Part shown: positions 8,490 through 17,380 of the stretch, piece by piece
Numbering within the stretch: position 1 is the stretch's first letter
Layout: every line of letters starts with the position of its first letter
Translations under genes and position numbers: made by a program
The notes under the pieces: model-generated
The model's input: only the letters and a program-made list of their open reading frames with translations
The model's database searches: none
What the model was told of the DNA's origin: nothing
Source of the DNA: Qipengyuania seohaensis
Lineage (GTDB): Bacteria > Pseudomonadota > Alphaproteobacteria > Sphingomonadales > Sphingomonadaceae
Reading direction: 5' to 3'
NCBI RefSeq assembly: GCF_002795865.1
Contig: NZ_CP024920.1
Location: 1,461,001 to 1,525,000, forward strand
DNA: 64,000 nucleotides

Positions 8490-10499
8490 ATGGACAGGTT
8501 TGGCGGCGCATTTGACGCGCAGGACGCGCAGGACCATCTCGACGATTTCGTCGAGGAGGACGCTGCCGATCTCGATCCGCCTCCGTCTCCCGTCGGCCAG
8601 GACGAGCGCCGCATGCAGGTGCGCGCGTACAATCACTGGGCGAGCCTGCTCGGTGACGCCAACTATCCCGATATCGAAGATCTCGAACCGGAATTGCTCG
8701 ACGATTTCGGACCCTATTCGGTCCTGCTCGACTTCACGAGCGGGGTCGAGAATCCCGCCGTGCGCTTCGTCGGTGACGAATTGCGCCAGGAATGCGACGT
8801 CGATGGCGAACTGACGCACCTCGAAGACGTTCCGCCGCGTTCGCTTCTTAGCCGGATTACCGACCACTATATGCAGATCATCGCCAATGAGGCGCCGATC
8901 GGCTTCGAAGCGGAATTCGTGAACCAGCGCGGCCTGACCATCCTTTATCGCGGCATCCTGTTGCCCTATTCCAGCAATGACGAGACCATCGATTTCATCT
9001 TCGGCGTGATCAACTGGAAAGAACTGGCCGACGCCAAGACCGCGGACGAGCTGCTGCTGCAGATCGACCAGGCACTGGCGGGCGAAGACGACCAGGACGA
9101 CGGTGACGAAAGCGACTTCGACGATGTCCTTGACCTGACCCAGCCCGAAGAAAACCTGTCGGCCGAAGACGAAGGCGATTGGGGTGAAGACGAGGTATTC
9201 GACCTCGGCAGCGCCGAGATCGTCGATGAACCTCTCGAAGGTTCACTTCCGGCACCCACTTTCGGTGACCGGGACGACGACACACCCGCCCGCAAGGAAC
9301 GCGGCGTGGATGCGCTCGGCAACCCGCTTGGCAGCCTGGCACCCGATCCCGGCAGCGAAGACCCGGACATGGACGAAGGGGATTTCGACAGCGGCATGAA
9401 AACCGCCGCCGACTATGGCCTGCCCGAATGGGACGATGAAGATACAGAGGAAGACGACGTCGACGACCTCGTCGATCCGTTGGCCGACGAAGAGGCGGGC
9501 AGCAGCCTGATGTCGCTGGTCAGCCGCGGCGAACGCGAAAAGAAGACGGTCGACCTGACCGGGATTACCACATCCCGCACATCGGATGCCTCGCCCATCC
9601 CGCAGGCATACGAGCCGGAAGAACCTGCCGAGCCGTTCGAGATTGCAGCCGTCAGCGTTCCGGAAAGTGCCGAAGCGGACGAAGGGGTTGCAGAATCGGT
9701 CGAAGCTGCCGTCGATACGTTCGAGGACGAGGCGGAGCCGTTCGAGCTCGAAGACGAGGCCGAAGTTGCGCCGACGACAGTCGCGGGCGAAGAGATATCG
9801 GAATTGCCTGTTCCGACCGCCGACGATCCGATCGTCGCCGAGGCGGCAGAAGACGCAGCGGTAATCGCGGCGGCAAAAGATGTCGCACCCGATGGCCTTT
9901 ACGATTGCCTGGCCGCAGCACGCGAACTGGCGCAGGCGGCGCAAAACACCGAAGACCGCAGCCGCAAGGCACTCTATTCAGCCGTCGGCCTCGCCTACGA
10001 TTTCAGCCTCGAAGCGCAGAATTCCCCCGACGACTTTAGCGAGATCATCGCCGACAACGGCCTGACGATCCAGGATCGCGCGCCGATGACGCCGATCGTG
10101 AAGCTGGTATTCGGCGCCGATTACGACAAGACGCGCCTGACCGAATACGCAGCCGTGCTGACCCACGCACATCGCGTCGGAATCGAACGCGGTCACCTCG
10201 CGGATTTCCTGCGCGAAGCGGAAGGCGGCCTCAAAGGAGTCGTCCAGGCAGAACGCCGCGCTCGCAAGGAAGAGCAGGGCAAGCCGGTCGAGGACGACGG
10301 AAAGGGCATTCGCGAAGCACTGGCGAAGAAACTGCGCGCTATCGAACCCTCACAGGTCGAAGACATTCCAGAAGACGGTCCGGAATTCGCACTCGTGATG
10401 GTGCGCCGTACCGAGACAGGCGAACTGGTCGTCGTGGGCGAGCTGGAAGAAGACCGGCCGCTGCTCGAAAAGGCGGCGCGCAAACTGCTCGCCAAGTGA
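8490..10499 (+). CDS. Long acidic protein with N-terminal PAS-type domain
   Basis: 669 aa from ATG 8490. Residues about 40-190 resemble the PAS_5 family (RAYNHWASLLG start, then LDFTSG...VRFVGDEL and IDFIFGVINWKE). Residues about 190-490 are a very acidic, low-complexity region rich in Asp, Glu, Ala and Pro with no fold apparent. Residues about 490-669 are predicted helical and end in a charged segment. No signal peptide, kinase or cyclase domain follows the PAS part, so it is likely a cytoplasmic scaffold or sensor adaptor. The exact function is not recognised. Confidence 0.7.
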   Translation: MDRFGGAFDAQDAQDHLDDFVEEDAADLDPPPSPVGQDERRMQVRAYNHWASLLGDANYPDIEDLEPELLDDFGPYSVLLDFTSGVENPAVRFVGDELRQECDVDGELTHLEDVPPRSLLSRITDHYMQIIANEAPIGFEAEFVNQRGLTILYRGILLPYSSNDETIDFIFGVINWKELADAKTADELLLQIDQALAGEDDQDDGDESDFDDVLDLTQPEENLSAEDEGDWGEDEVFDLGSAEIVDEPLEGSLPAPTFGDRDDDTPARKERGVDALGNPLGSLAPDPGSEDPDMDEGDFDSGMKTAADYGLPEWDDEDTEEDDVDDLVDPLADEEAGSSLMSLVSRGEREKKTVDLTGITTSRTSDASPIPQAYEPEEPAEPFEIAAVSVPESAEADEGVAESVEAAVDTFEDEAEPFELEDEAEVAPTTVAGEEISELPVPTADDPIVAEAAEDAAVIAAAKDVAPDGLYDCLAAARELAQAAQNTEDRSRKALYSAVGLAYDFSLEAQNSPDDFSEIIADNGLTIQDRAPMTPIVKLVFGADYDKTRLTEYAAVLTHAHRVGIERGHLADFLREAEGGLKGVVQAERRARKEEQGKPVEDDGKGIREALAKKLRAIEPSQVEDIPEDGPEFALVMVRRTETGELVVVGELEEDRPLLEKAARKLLAK

Positions 10500-10522
10500 C
10501 GTCTTTCCAATAAGTGCTTGAG

Positions 10523-11659
10523 ATGCATGGCCCGCACGCGCTAGCGCTGCGGCCCATGCCGTTTCTCCCCAACGCTCCTGTCCGCATCCAGCCTTATTTC
10601 GGCTATCGCAATGAAGAGCGGCTGTTCATCACTGCCCGCGCCCTGCGTTCGCGTGACAGCACTTTCGTGAAGTCGGGAAAATGGCGTGCGATGCGCACCA
10701 TGATGGGCCAGTTTGCCAGCCACGAGGTGGCGGGCCTGCCGGTCGAACTCGAAATCGCCGCGCCCGGCCAGCCTTCACAGCGCCACCAGGGCGTGACCGA
10801 CAAGGAAGGTTTCGTCCATTTCGACATCAGGCTGGAAGGCGAATGGCCCTTTGCCGATAATCCCGAATGGGAAACCGTCAGCTTTCACTGGTCGAATGGC
10901 GAAGGCGAACACTGCCTCGACGGCCACGTGCTGGCACCCGGCAAGGGCACATCGCTAGGCTTCATCTCGGACATCGACGACACGATCATCGAGACGGGCA
11001 TTACCGGGAATTTCCGTGCGGTCATGCGCAACTGGCGACGCGTGCTGATGCAGATGCCGGAAGAGCGAATCCTCGTTCCCGGCGCGGACGTGTTCTACAA
11101 TGCGCTGGGTGGGGGGCAAGACCATCATGGCGAGAAAGGCCATGCGGGCGACCACCAGCACGCATCCAGGCGGCCATTCTTCTACGTATCGTCAAGCCCG
11201 TGGAATCTGTACTCCTATCTCGTCGCCTATATGAAGGTCCGCGGATTGCCGCTGGGTCCGATCATGCTGCGCGACTGGGGCCTCAATCGCGCGACCTTCG
11301 GGTCCTCCAGCCATGGCGCTCACAAGCGCGCGGCTATCGACGGGATCCTTGCCACCTATCCCGATATGAAATTCGCGCTGATCGGCGACGACAGCCAGGG
11401 CGACCTGACAGCATTCGCCGATGTGGCCGCCAGCAATCCCGGCAGGGTGAGGGCCGTCTTCATCCGCAAGGTCGGCGAAGCGATGAGCCCGGAAGAACTA
11501 GCCGCCAAGCAGGGGCTCAAGGCGGCAAACATCCCGCTGTGGCTCGGCGAAGGCTACGAGGAAGGGCGCAAATTCCTCGCCTCGATCGGGCTTCTCGAAG
11601 ACGAGGAGGCGAAGAATATCGTCAAGTCGGTCGGCAAAGGCGAAACGGAGGCAGCGTGA
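10523..11659 (+). CDS. App1-type phosphatidate phosphatase domain protein (DUF2183)
   Basis: 378 aa from ATG 10523 (a GTG lies 9 nt upstream). An N-terminal beta domain (about 15-130) is followed by the HAD-like catalytic part: FISDIDDTIIETGI holds the DxDxT nucleophile motif, FFYVSSSPWNLY the second motif, and ALIGDDSQGD the metal-binding acidic motif. Yeast App1 dephosphorylates phosphatidate to diacylglycerol, the reverse of the lipid kinase at 4904-5926. The stop overlaps the GTG of the next gene. Confidence 0.8.
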   Translation: MHGPHALALRPMPFLPNAPVRIQPYFGYRNEERLFITARALRSRDSTFVKSGKWRAMRTMMGQFASHEVAGLPVELEIAAPGQPSQRHQGVTDKEGFVHFDIRLEGEWPFADNPEWETVSFHWSNGEGEHCLDGHVLAPGKGTSLGFISDIDDTIIETGITGNFRAVMRNWRRVLMQMPEERILVPGADVFYNALGGGQDHHGEKGHAGDHQHASRRPFFYVSSSPWNLYSYLVAYMKVRGLPLGPIMLRDWGLNRATFGSSSHGAHKRAAIDGILATYPDMKFALIGDDSQGDLTAFADVAASNPGRVRAVFIRKVGEAMSPEELAAKQGLKAANIPLWLGEGYEEGRKFLASIGLLEDEEAKNIVKSVGKGETEAA

Positions 11660-12579
11660 AAACAGTGATGCTTATAGTGGCCGTAGCGGTCGGCCTTTGC
11701 CTGATTGCCGGCGGCGCGGTGCTGATCGCGATCAATCGCAACGGCCCGGCGGTCCTGGATACGGTCGACCGGATTGCAGGCGGCAAGAACGGCACCGAGC
11801 TTCTGCACAAGCAGAGCCTCGGCAGCGATCCTCGCCAGAAACTGCTGGTCTATGGCGATCCGTCCGCAAGCGAAGCTTTGCCCGTATTCATTTTCGTTCA
11901 CGGCGGAAGCTGGCGCAACGGCAACCCGGACGATTACGGCTTTATTGGCCGCAATATTGCGCCCGAGGGCTATATCGTGGTGCTGGGTGGATATCGCCTG
12001 CGCGACAATGGCCGCTACCCCGCGATGCTGGAAGACACTGCGACAGTCACCGCGTGGGTCCACGCCAATATAGCCAATTACGGCGGCGATCCCGACCGCA
12101 TCGTTCTCGCCGGGCATTCGGCCGGAGCATACAATGTGGCACAAGTCGCGCTGGAACAGCGCTGGCTCGAGCAAGCGGGCGTCCCGGCACAGGCGATCCG
12201 CGGCGTGGTCGGACTGGCTGGGCCATACGACTTCTACCCCTACGACAGCGATTCGACCCGCGCTGCTTTCGGTTCTGTCGGAGCCGGCGCAGAGAGCCAG
12301 CCGGTGAACCATGTCCGCAGCGATGCGCCGCCCATGCTGCTGGTTCACGGGGAGCAGGATACACTCGTCAAACCGCGCAATACCCGCGCCCTGGCCGCCG
12401 CGCTGGACAACGGCGGAGCGCAAGTCGAGACCCTGTTTCTGCCTGAAATGACCCATAACGACCCGCTCCTCGCTCTCGCCCATCCCTGGCGACGCGATCC
12501 GCGCGTCTTCGATGCGGTCGCCCGATTCCTTGGCCAGCACACAGCGCTTTCAGTTCCGGTTCAGGCCGAAACACCGTAA
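11656..12579 (+). CDS. Alpha/beta hydrolase, membrane-anchored esterase/lipase
   Basis: The GTG at 11656 overlaps the preceding stop (GTGA) and has a GGAG ribosome-binding site 5 nt upstream; ATG 11668 is an alternative. The product (307 aa) starts with one hydrophobic segment (VMLIVAVAVGLCLIAGGAVL), probably an uncleaved anchor, followed by an esterase fold: oxyanion motif HGGSW, nucleophile elbow GHSAG, acid in HGEQD and His in MTHNDP. The fold resembles the BD-FAE/carboxylesterase group. It is coupled to the App1-like phosphatase, suggesting a shared lipid or ester function. Confidence 0.8.
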   Translation: MKTVMLIVAVAVGLCLIAGGAVLIAINRNGPAVLDTVDRIAGGKNGTELLHKQSLGSDPRQKLLVYGDPSASEALPVFIFVHGGSWRNGNPDDYGFIGRNIAPEGYIVVLGGYRLRDNGRYPAMLEDTATVTAWVHANIANYGGDPDRIVLAGHSAGAYNVAQVALEQRWLEQAGVPAQAIRGVVGLAGPYDFYPYDSDSTRAAFGSVGAGAESQPVNHVRSDAPPMLLVHGEQDTLVKPRNTRALAAALDNGGAQVETLFLPEMTHNDPLLALAHPWRRDPRVFDAVARFLGQHTALSVPVQAETP

Positions 12580-12589
12580 GAGGGGGCCA

Positions 12590-13972
12590 ATGCGCCTGCT
12601 ATCCCACCTCTTCGCCCTTCTGGCGCTACTTGTGCTGGCAGCCCAGCCGCTGGCGGCGCAATCGGTCCTGCGCGACGCCGAGACCGAAGCATTCCTGGAT
12701 GAAATTTCCGCCCCGCTGGTAGAAGCCGCCGGTCTGGAGCCGGGCAATGTCGAGATGGTGCTCATCAACGACCCCAGCCTCAACGCGTTTGTTGCAGGCG
12801 GGCAGGCGATCTACCTGCACAGCGGCCTGATCGATGCAGCCGACAGCGCCAACGAGGTCCAGGGCGTGATCGCGCACGAGCTTGGGCACATCACCGGTGG
12901 CCACATCAACCGCATCGGCGAAGGCTATGCAAAGGCAGGCAACATCTCGCTACTGTCCATGCTCGCCGGCATCGGTGCAGCGCTGGCAGGATCGACCGAT
13001 GCCGCGATGGGGCTGATGATGGCCGGGCAAAGTGCTGCAATCAGCTCCGTCCTGTCTTTCACCCGCACGCAGGAAGCCAGCGCTGATGCTGCCGGTGCGG
13101 AATACCTTTCACGAGCAGGGATCACCGGGCGCGGTTCTCTCACATTTTTCGGCAAGCTGCTGAACATGGAAATGCGCCGCGGCTTCAGCCAGGACGAGGA
13201 AGCGGGCTTCTGGCGCACCCACCCGCTGTCGGGCGATCGTATCTCCACCCTGCGCGGGACCTATGAGAAGGACCCCGCCTGGAACACGCCGAGCGATCCC
13301 GCGATCGAGGCGCGCTTCCAGCGGATCAAGGCAAAGCTCAAAGGGTATGTCGCCGATCCCGTACACACCTTGCGCGATTATCCGGAAACCGACGCATCAA
13401 CCCCAGCACTCGTCGCGCGCGCCTATGCCTATCACAAACAGGCCAAGATGGACCTTGCGCTCGATACGGCCGACAAGCTGATCGAGCGTGAACCCGCCGA
13501 CCCTTATTTCCTCGAACTCAAGGGCCAGGTGCTGCTGGAATCGGGCCGCCCGGCAGAGGCGCTGGACTACCTGCGCGAGGCAACCGATCTGAGCCGGTCG
13601 GAGCCGCTTATCGCATCGCTCTTCGGCCATGCGCTGATCGCCACCGAGGACGAAAGCAATTTCGAAGAGGCCGAGCGGGTCTTGCGCGCCTCGGTCGGGC
13701 GCGACCGTTACAATCCCTTCGCCTGGTACCAGCTGGGCGTGGTCTACGCCGCTCGCGGAGACATGCCGCGTGCACGGCTGGCCAGCGCGGAACAGCAGGT
13801 CATGAAGCGCGAATACGCCCTTGCCATGCGCAGCGCGCAGGCCGCCGAGGCAGGGCTGCCGGTCGGATCGCCCGACTGGCTTCGTGCACAGGACATCGGG
13901 ATGCAGGCACGCGCGCTGCTCGAACAGCAGTGCGAAATGAGCAGGGACCGCAGCTGCCGCAGGCGGCGATAG
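12590..13972 (+). CDS. M48 family periplasmic metalloprotease with TPR domain (BepA-like)
   Basis: The ATG at 12590 gives a Sec signal peptide (MRLLSHLFALLALLVLAAQ...AQS). The zinc site HELGH (about 97-101) and the downstream glutamate in the EASADAAGAEY segment mark a gluzincin of the M48 family. The C-terminal half is tetratricopeptide-like (repeats around 265-430). BepA-type proteases degrade or assist assembly of outer membrane proteins such as LptD. The gene is 10 nt after the esterase gene and 25 nt before the DsbA-like gene, so a three-gene unit is likely. The very C-terminus is basic and Cys-containing. Confidence 0.88.
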   Translation: MRLLSHLFALLALLVLAAQPLAAQSVLRDAETEAFLDEISAPLVEAAGLEPGNVEMVLINDPSLNAFVAGGQAIYLHSGLIDAADSANEVQGVIAHELGHITGGHINRIGEGYAKAGNISLLSMLAGIGAALAGSTDAAMGLMMAGQSAAISSVLSFTRTQEASADAAGAEYLSRAGITGRGSLTFFGKLLNMEMRRGFSQDEEAGFWRTHPLSGDRISTLRGTYEKDPAWNTPSDPAIEARFQRIKAKLKGYVADPVHTLRDYPETDASTPALVARAYAYHKQAKMDLALDTADKLIEREPADPYFLELKGQVLLESGRPAEALDYLREATDLSRSEPLIASLFGHALIATEDESNFEEAERVLRASVGRDRYNPFAWYQLGVVYAARGDMPRARLASAEQQVMKREYALAMRSAQAAEAGLPVGSPDWLRAQDIGMQARALLEQQCEMSRDRSCRRRR

Positions 13973-13997
13973 GGCAGCAGGAACGGGGAATACGAAA

Positions 13998-14678
13998 ATG
14001 GCACGGCATTTTGTGACAGCGCTGATCGCGCTGGTGTTCGGGTTTGCAGGCGCGGCTCTCTTCTCATTCAGCGGATTGGGTAATTCGCAGACCCGCAATT
14101 ACCTTGTCGCCAACCCCGAAATCCTGCCCGAGATGGCCAACGCCTTCCAGGAGCAGCAATCGCGCGATTCGCTCGCATCCATAGCGAGCGAGGTGAACGC
14201 GCCCTTCCCCGGCGCAGTCCTCGGCAATCCCGAAGGTTCGCGCACGCTGGTGAAGTTCACCGACTATGCCTGTGGCTACTGCAGGATCAGCACCGGAGAT
14301 ATCGACCGCCTCGTCGCCGACGATCCGGAGCTACGCGTGGTCATCCGCGAGCTTCCGCTCTTCCAGGGCAGCGACGTTCCTGCGCGCATGGCACTGGCCG
14401 CTGCGAAGCAGGGCAAGTTCGATGAATTTTATCACGCGATGTTTGCGATGGAATCGACCGCGCCTGAAAATGTGATGGCGGCAGCCCGCGCGGCGGGTCT
14501 CGATCTCGAGGCTGCGCAGGAATATGGCGGTTCCGAAGAAGTCACGGCAGAACTTGCGCGCAACCAGGCACTCGCCCAGCAGCTTGGATTTTCCGGAACG
14601 CCAAGCTGGGTGGCCGGCGACAAGGCTTTCGAAGGCGCGGTCGGCTACGACCAGCTGGCAAAGGCGATCGGCAGCTAA
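13998..14678 (+). CDS. DsbA family thiol-disulfide oxidoreductase
   Basis: 226 aa with an N-terminal anchor/signal (ARHFVTALIALVFGFAGAAL), a short helical N-terminal extension and a thioredoxin fold with active site CGYC in TDYACGYCR and a cis-Pro loop GTPSWV. This Com1-like layout oxidises or isomerises disulfides in the periplasm. It follows the M48 protease gene and fits a periplasmic quality-control unit. Confidence 0.88.
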   Translation: MARHFVTALIALVFGFAGAALFSFSGLGNSQTRNYLVANPEILPEMANAFQEQQSRDSLASIASEVNAPFPGAVLGNPEGSRTLVKFTDYACGYCRISTGDIDRLVADDPELRVVIRELPLFQGSDVPARMALAAAKQGKFDEFYHAMFAMESTAPENVMAAARAAGLDLEAAQEYGGSEEVTAELARNQALAQQLGFSGTPSWVAGDKAFEGAVGYDQLAKAIGS

Positions 14679-14681
14679 ACC

Positions 14682-15290
14682 CTATTCCTCTAGCGCCTTG
14701 GCATACATCGAGGCGAGAGGCTTCGCCATGACCCGGCGCACCATCGGTTCGAAGAATTCCAGCGGCTCGCTCTCGTAATCGGGATCGAAGGCCGCCTGGT
14801 CGTACTTCTCGCAGAATTCCGCGCAGGCCTGGTAATGCGGACTGTCCTGGAACTTGTCCCGCACGTTGCGGTCCATGCCAAGGTGGTGGAAATAGTAATA
14901 GCCCTGGAAAGCGCCGTGATTCTGGCAGATCCAGTGGATTTCCTCGGTCACGAAAGGCTTGATGATGGAAGCTGCAACTTCCGGGTGGTTATAGCTGCCC
15001 AGCGTGTCTCCGATATCGTGCAGCAACGCCATCACGACATATTGTTCGTCGCGCCCGTCGCGGTGCGCGCGAGTCGCGGTTTGCAGCGAATGTTCGAGGC
15101 GACATACTGGAAATCCGCCGAAATCGCCGTCGAGCAGCTTGAGGTGATCGAGCACACGGTCCGGCAAGTCCTTGGCAAAAGCCATGTATTCCGCGCCGAT
15201 GATCGCCCAGTCTTCCTGCGTGCCTTCCTTCATTTCACGGAACTTGGCGCGCTCTTCCATCGAGTGGGTCAGGTTTTCGGGCTTGTTCAT
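14682..15290 (-). CDS. HD-domain protein (PhnZ/MIOX-like oxygenase or phosphohydrolase)
   Basis: 202 aa from ATG 15290 (MNKPENLTHSMEERAKFREM). The HD motif ALLHDIGD follows an upstream His in RLEHSLQTA; further His residues lie in IHWICQNHG. A TEEIHWI...GYYYFHHLG region and a late DPDYESEPLEFFEP segment are unlike plain HD phosphatases and recall mixed-valent di-iron HD oxygenases such as PhnZ and myo-inositol oxygenase. Which activity applies is not decidable by eye. It ends 3 nt from the convergent DsbA-like gene. Confidence 0.6.
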   Translation of the reverse strand: MNKPENLTHSMEERAKFREMKEGTQEDWAIIGAEYMAFAKDLPDRVLDHLKLLDGDFGGFPVCRLEHSLQTATRAHRDGRDEQYVVMALLHDIGDTLGSYNHPEVAASIIKPFVTEEIHWICQNHGAFQGYYYFHHLGMDRNVRDKFQDSPHYQACAEFCEKYDQAAFDPDYESEPLEFFEPMVRRVMAKPLASMYAKALEE

Positions 15291-15371
15291 CGGATCTCTC
15301 CCAAGTGCTTTCTTGCCATATATCCTAGCGACTGGCGCAGTGCGCGGCAATTGCGCTAGGGAAGCCTCACG

Positions 15372-16589
15372 ATGGCCGTGCTGCCCTTTCGCCCTACGCC
15401 GTTCTTCGCGAACAAGAATCAGGCGTTCTGGAACCTCCAGCTGCTGGGCTGGGGCGGGGCGACCATGCTGCGCGTCATGTCGGCGGTGGCGAACGACCAG
15501 CCGGCCGAACGGCTCGTCATCATCCTGATCGCGACGATAACCGGGTTCTCGCTCAGCCTGATCCTCTCGGTCGTCTACAACTACCTCATCGCACAGAAGC
15601 CGATCGTGACCTGGTCCAGCACGGCCGTGGTCCTCGGATTTGCGACCGGCATATATGCCTTCATCGACAGCTGGGTCCTGGAGGTCGCGGGGACATCGTC
15701 GAGCGGCAGTTTCGTAAGCCTGTTCGTCGGCATCTACTTTTTCGATCTTACCCTGCTGGGGGCGTGGTCCGCGCTGTACTACGCGATCAATTTCTTCCTC
15801 CAGGTGGAAGAGCAATCGGACCGGCTCGAACGGCTGGAAGCACAGGCCACCAGCGCCCAGCTGGCGATGCTGCGTTACCAGCTCAATCCTCATTTCCTGT
15901 TCAACACGCTTAATTCGATCAGCACGCTGGTGCTGCTGAAACAGACCGAACCGGCGAATGCGATGCTGACCCGCCTTTCCAGCTTCCTCAGGCACACGCT
16001 TGTCACCCAGCCGGGCGGCAAGGTGAGCGTGGCGCAGGAAGCGGAGACCTTGCAGCTCTATCTCAGCATCGAGAAGATGCGTTTCGAGGACCGCCTCCGC
16101 ACCGATTTCCGGATCGAGGATCGCGCGGCCAAGGCGCAAATCCCCTCGATGTTGCTGCAGCCGCTGATCGAGAATGCGATCAAGTACGGCGTGAGCCCGC
16201 AGGAAGAGGGCGCCGAAATTTCGCTCCTTGCCCAGATCGTCGGGCCGCGACTGCGCATCACCGTTTCCGACACCGGCCCCGGCGTGGATGTCGGCGGACT
16301 GGCGGAAGACCTGCCTGCCGTTATGGCAACCCATAAGCGCCGCGACTCGACCGGCGTCGGCCTCGCCAATATCCGCGATCGCCTGGCGCAGGCCTATGGC
16401 GACGACCACCGCTTCGAAATCCGCTCTCCGGAAACGGGCGGTTTCACCGTGCTGATCGAGATTCCGCACGAACTCGCCGACGATGAGGAGCCGCCTGCCG
16501 CACCGAAGGGGACTTTGGCTGCGAAACAAGCCAGTGCCTTGACCGTTAATCCCCCGTCTGCCCCCCAGAAGGTAAGTACCAAGCCATGA
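15372..16589 (+). CDS. LytS-type sensor histidine kinase
   Basis: 405 aa. Five or so membrane segments occupy residues about 20-150, then a short coiled coil, the His_kinase motif LNPHFLFNTLNSI (phospho-acceptor His) and an HATPase_c domain with N-box ENAIKYG and glycine motifs DTGPGVD and GVGLANIRDR. It probably signals to the LytTR regulator whose ATG overlaps its stop (ATGA). The signal sensed is unknown. A related pair lies at 52316-54323. Confidence 0.9.
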   Translation: MAVLPFRPTPFFANKNQAFWNLQLLGWGGATMLRVMSAVANDQPAERLVIILIATITGFSLSLILSVVYNYLIAQKPIVTWSSTAVVLGFATGIYAFIDSWVLEVAGTSSSGSFVSLFVGIYFFDLTLLGAWSALYYAINFFLQVEEQSDRLERLEAQATSAQLAMLRYQLNPHFLFNTLNSISTLVLLKQTEPANAMLTRLSSFLRHTLVTQPGGKVSVAQEAETLQLYLSIEKMRFEDRLRTDFRIEDRAAKAQIPSMLLQPLIENAIKYGVSPQEEGAEISLLAQIVGPRLRITVSDTGPGVDVGGLAEDLPAVMATHKRRDSTGVGLANIRDRLAQAYGDDHRFEIRSPETGGFTVLIEIPHELADDEEPPAAPKGTLAAKQASALTVNPPSAPQKVSTKP

Positions 16590-17380
16590 CCATTCGCACG
16601 ATCCTCGTCGACGATGAGAAGCTCGCCATTCAGGGGCTGCAACTGCGCCTCGAACCGTTCGACGATGTCGAAATCATCGAGACCTGCCAGAACGGCCGCG
16701 AAGCCATCCGGGCGATCAAGACGCTGAAACCCGACCTCGTTTTCCTCGACATCCAGATGCCGGGCTTCGACGGGTTTTCCGTCGTCCAGGGCGTCATGGA
16801 AATCGAACCCCCGCTGTTCGTATTCGTCACCGCATTCCAGGAACACGCAATCCGCGCGTTCGAGGCGAATGCAGTCAACTACCTGATGAAGCCGGTGGAT
16901 GAGGACAAGCTCGCCGACACGATCGAACGCGTCCGCCAGCGCCTGGCCGAAAAGAAGTCTTCCGACGAAGCCGACCGCCTGCGCGGCGTCCTTTCCGAAG
17001 TCGCGCCCGAAGCGGTCGAAACGAGCGAGGATGATGCCGAGGCCGCCGGTCGTTACGAGAAGCTGATCAACGTCAAGGATCGCGGACAGATATTCAGAGT
17101 CGAAGTAGGCACGATCGAGCATATCGAGGCTGCCGGCGACTATATGTGTATCTACACGGGCGATAATTCGCTTATCTTGCGCGAGACCATGAAGGACCTC
17201 GAACGCCGGCTCGATCCGCGCAAATTCCAGCGCGTCCACCGGTCCACTATCGTCAATCTCGACCAGGTCCGCCAGGTGAAACCGCACACCAATGGCGAAT
17301 GCTTCCTCGTGCTCGACAGTGGCGCCGAAGTGAAGGTGAGCCGCTCGTACCGCGATGTCGTGGCGCGCTTCGTCCACTGA
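16586..17380 (+). CDS. LytTR-family response regulator
   Basis: 264 aa with a receiver domain (acidic pocket DDE near residue 9, phospho-acceptor Asp in LVFLDIQMPGFDG, Lys in YLMKPV) and a C-terminal LytTR DNA-binding domain (VGTIEHIEAAGDYMCIYTG...RVHRSTIVNLDQV). It overlaps the kinase gene by 4 nt and the nadC start by 1 nt (TGATG), so all three are probably co-transcribed. Confidence 0.92.
   Translation: MTIRTILVDDEKLAIQGLQLRLEPFDDVEIIETCQNGREAIRAIKTLKPDLVFLDIQMPGFDGFSVVQGVMEIEPPLFVFVTAFQEHAIRAFEANAVNYLMKPVDEDKLADTIERVRQRLAEKKSSDEADRLRGVLSEVAPEAVETSEDDAEAAGRYEKLINVKDRGQIFRVEVGTIEHIEAAGDYMCIYTGDNSLILRETMKDLERRLDPRKFQRVHRSTIVNLDQVRQVKPHTNGECFLVLDSGAEVKVSRSYRDVVARFVH

Noticed and set aside
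10867..11655. Long upstream extension of the esterase frame
   Set aside because: It overlaps the App1-like gene in another frame; the GTG at 11656 has the ribosome-binding site and signal anchor.
15291..16529. Leftward extension of the HD-protein frame through the histidine kinase
   Set aside because: The real ATG is at 15290; the extension runs antisense to the kinase gene and is Arg-rich low-complexity.
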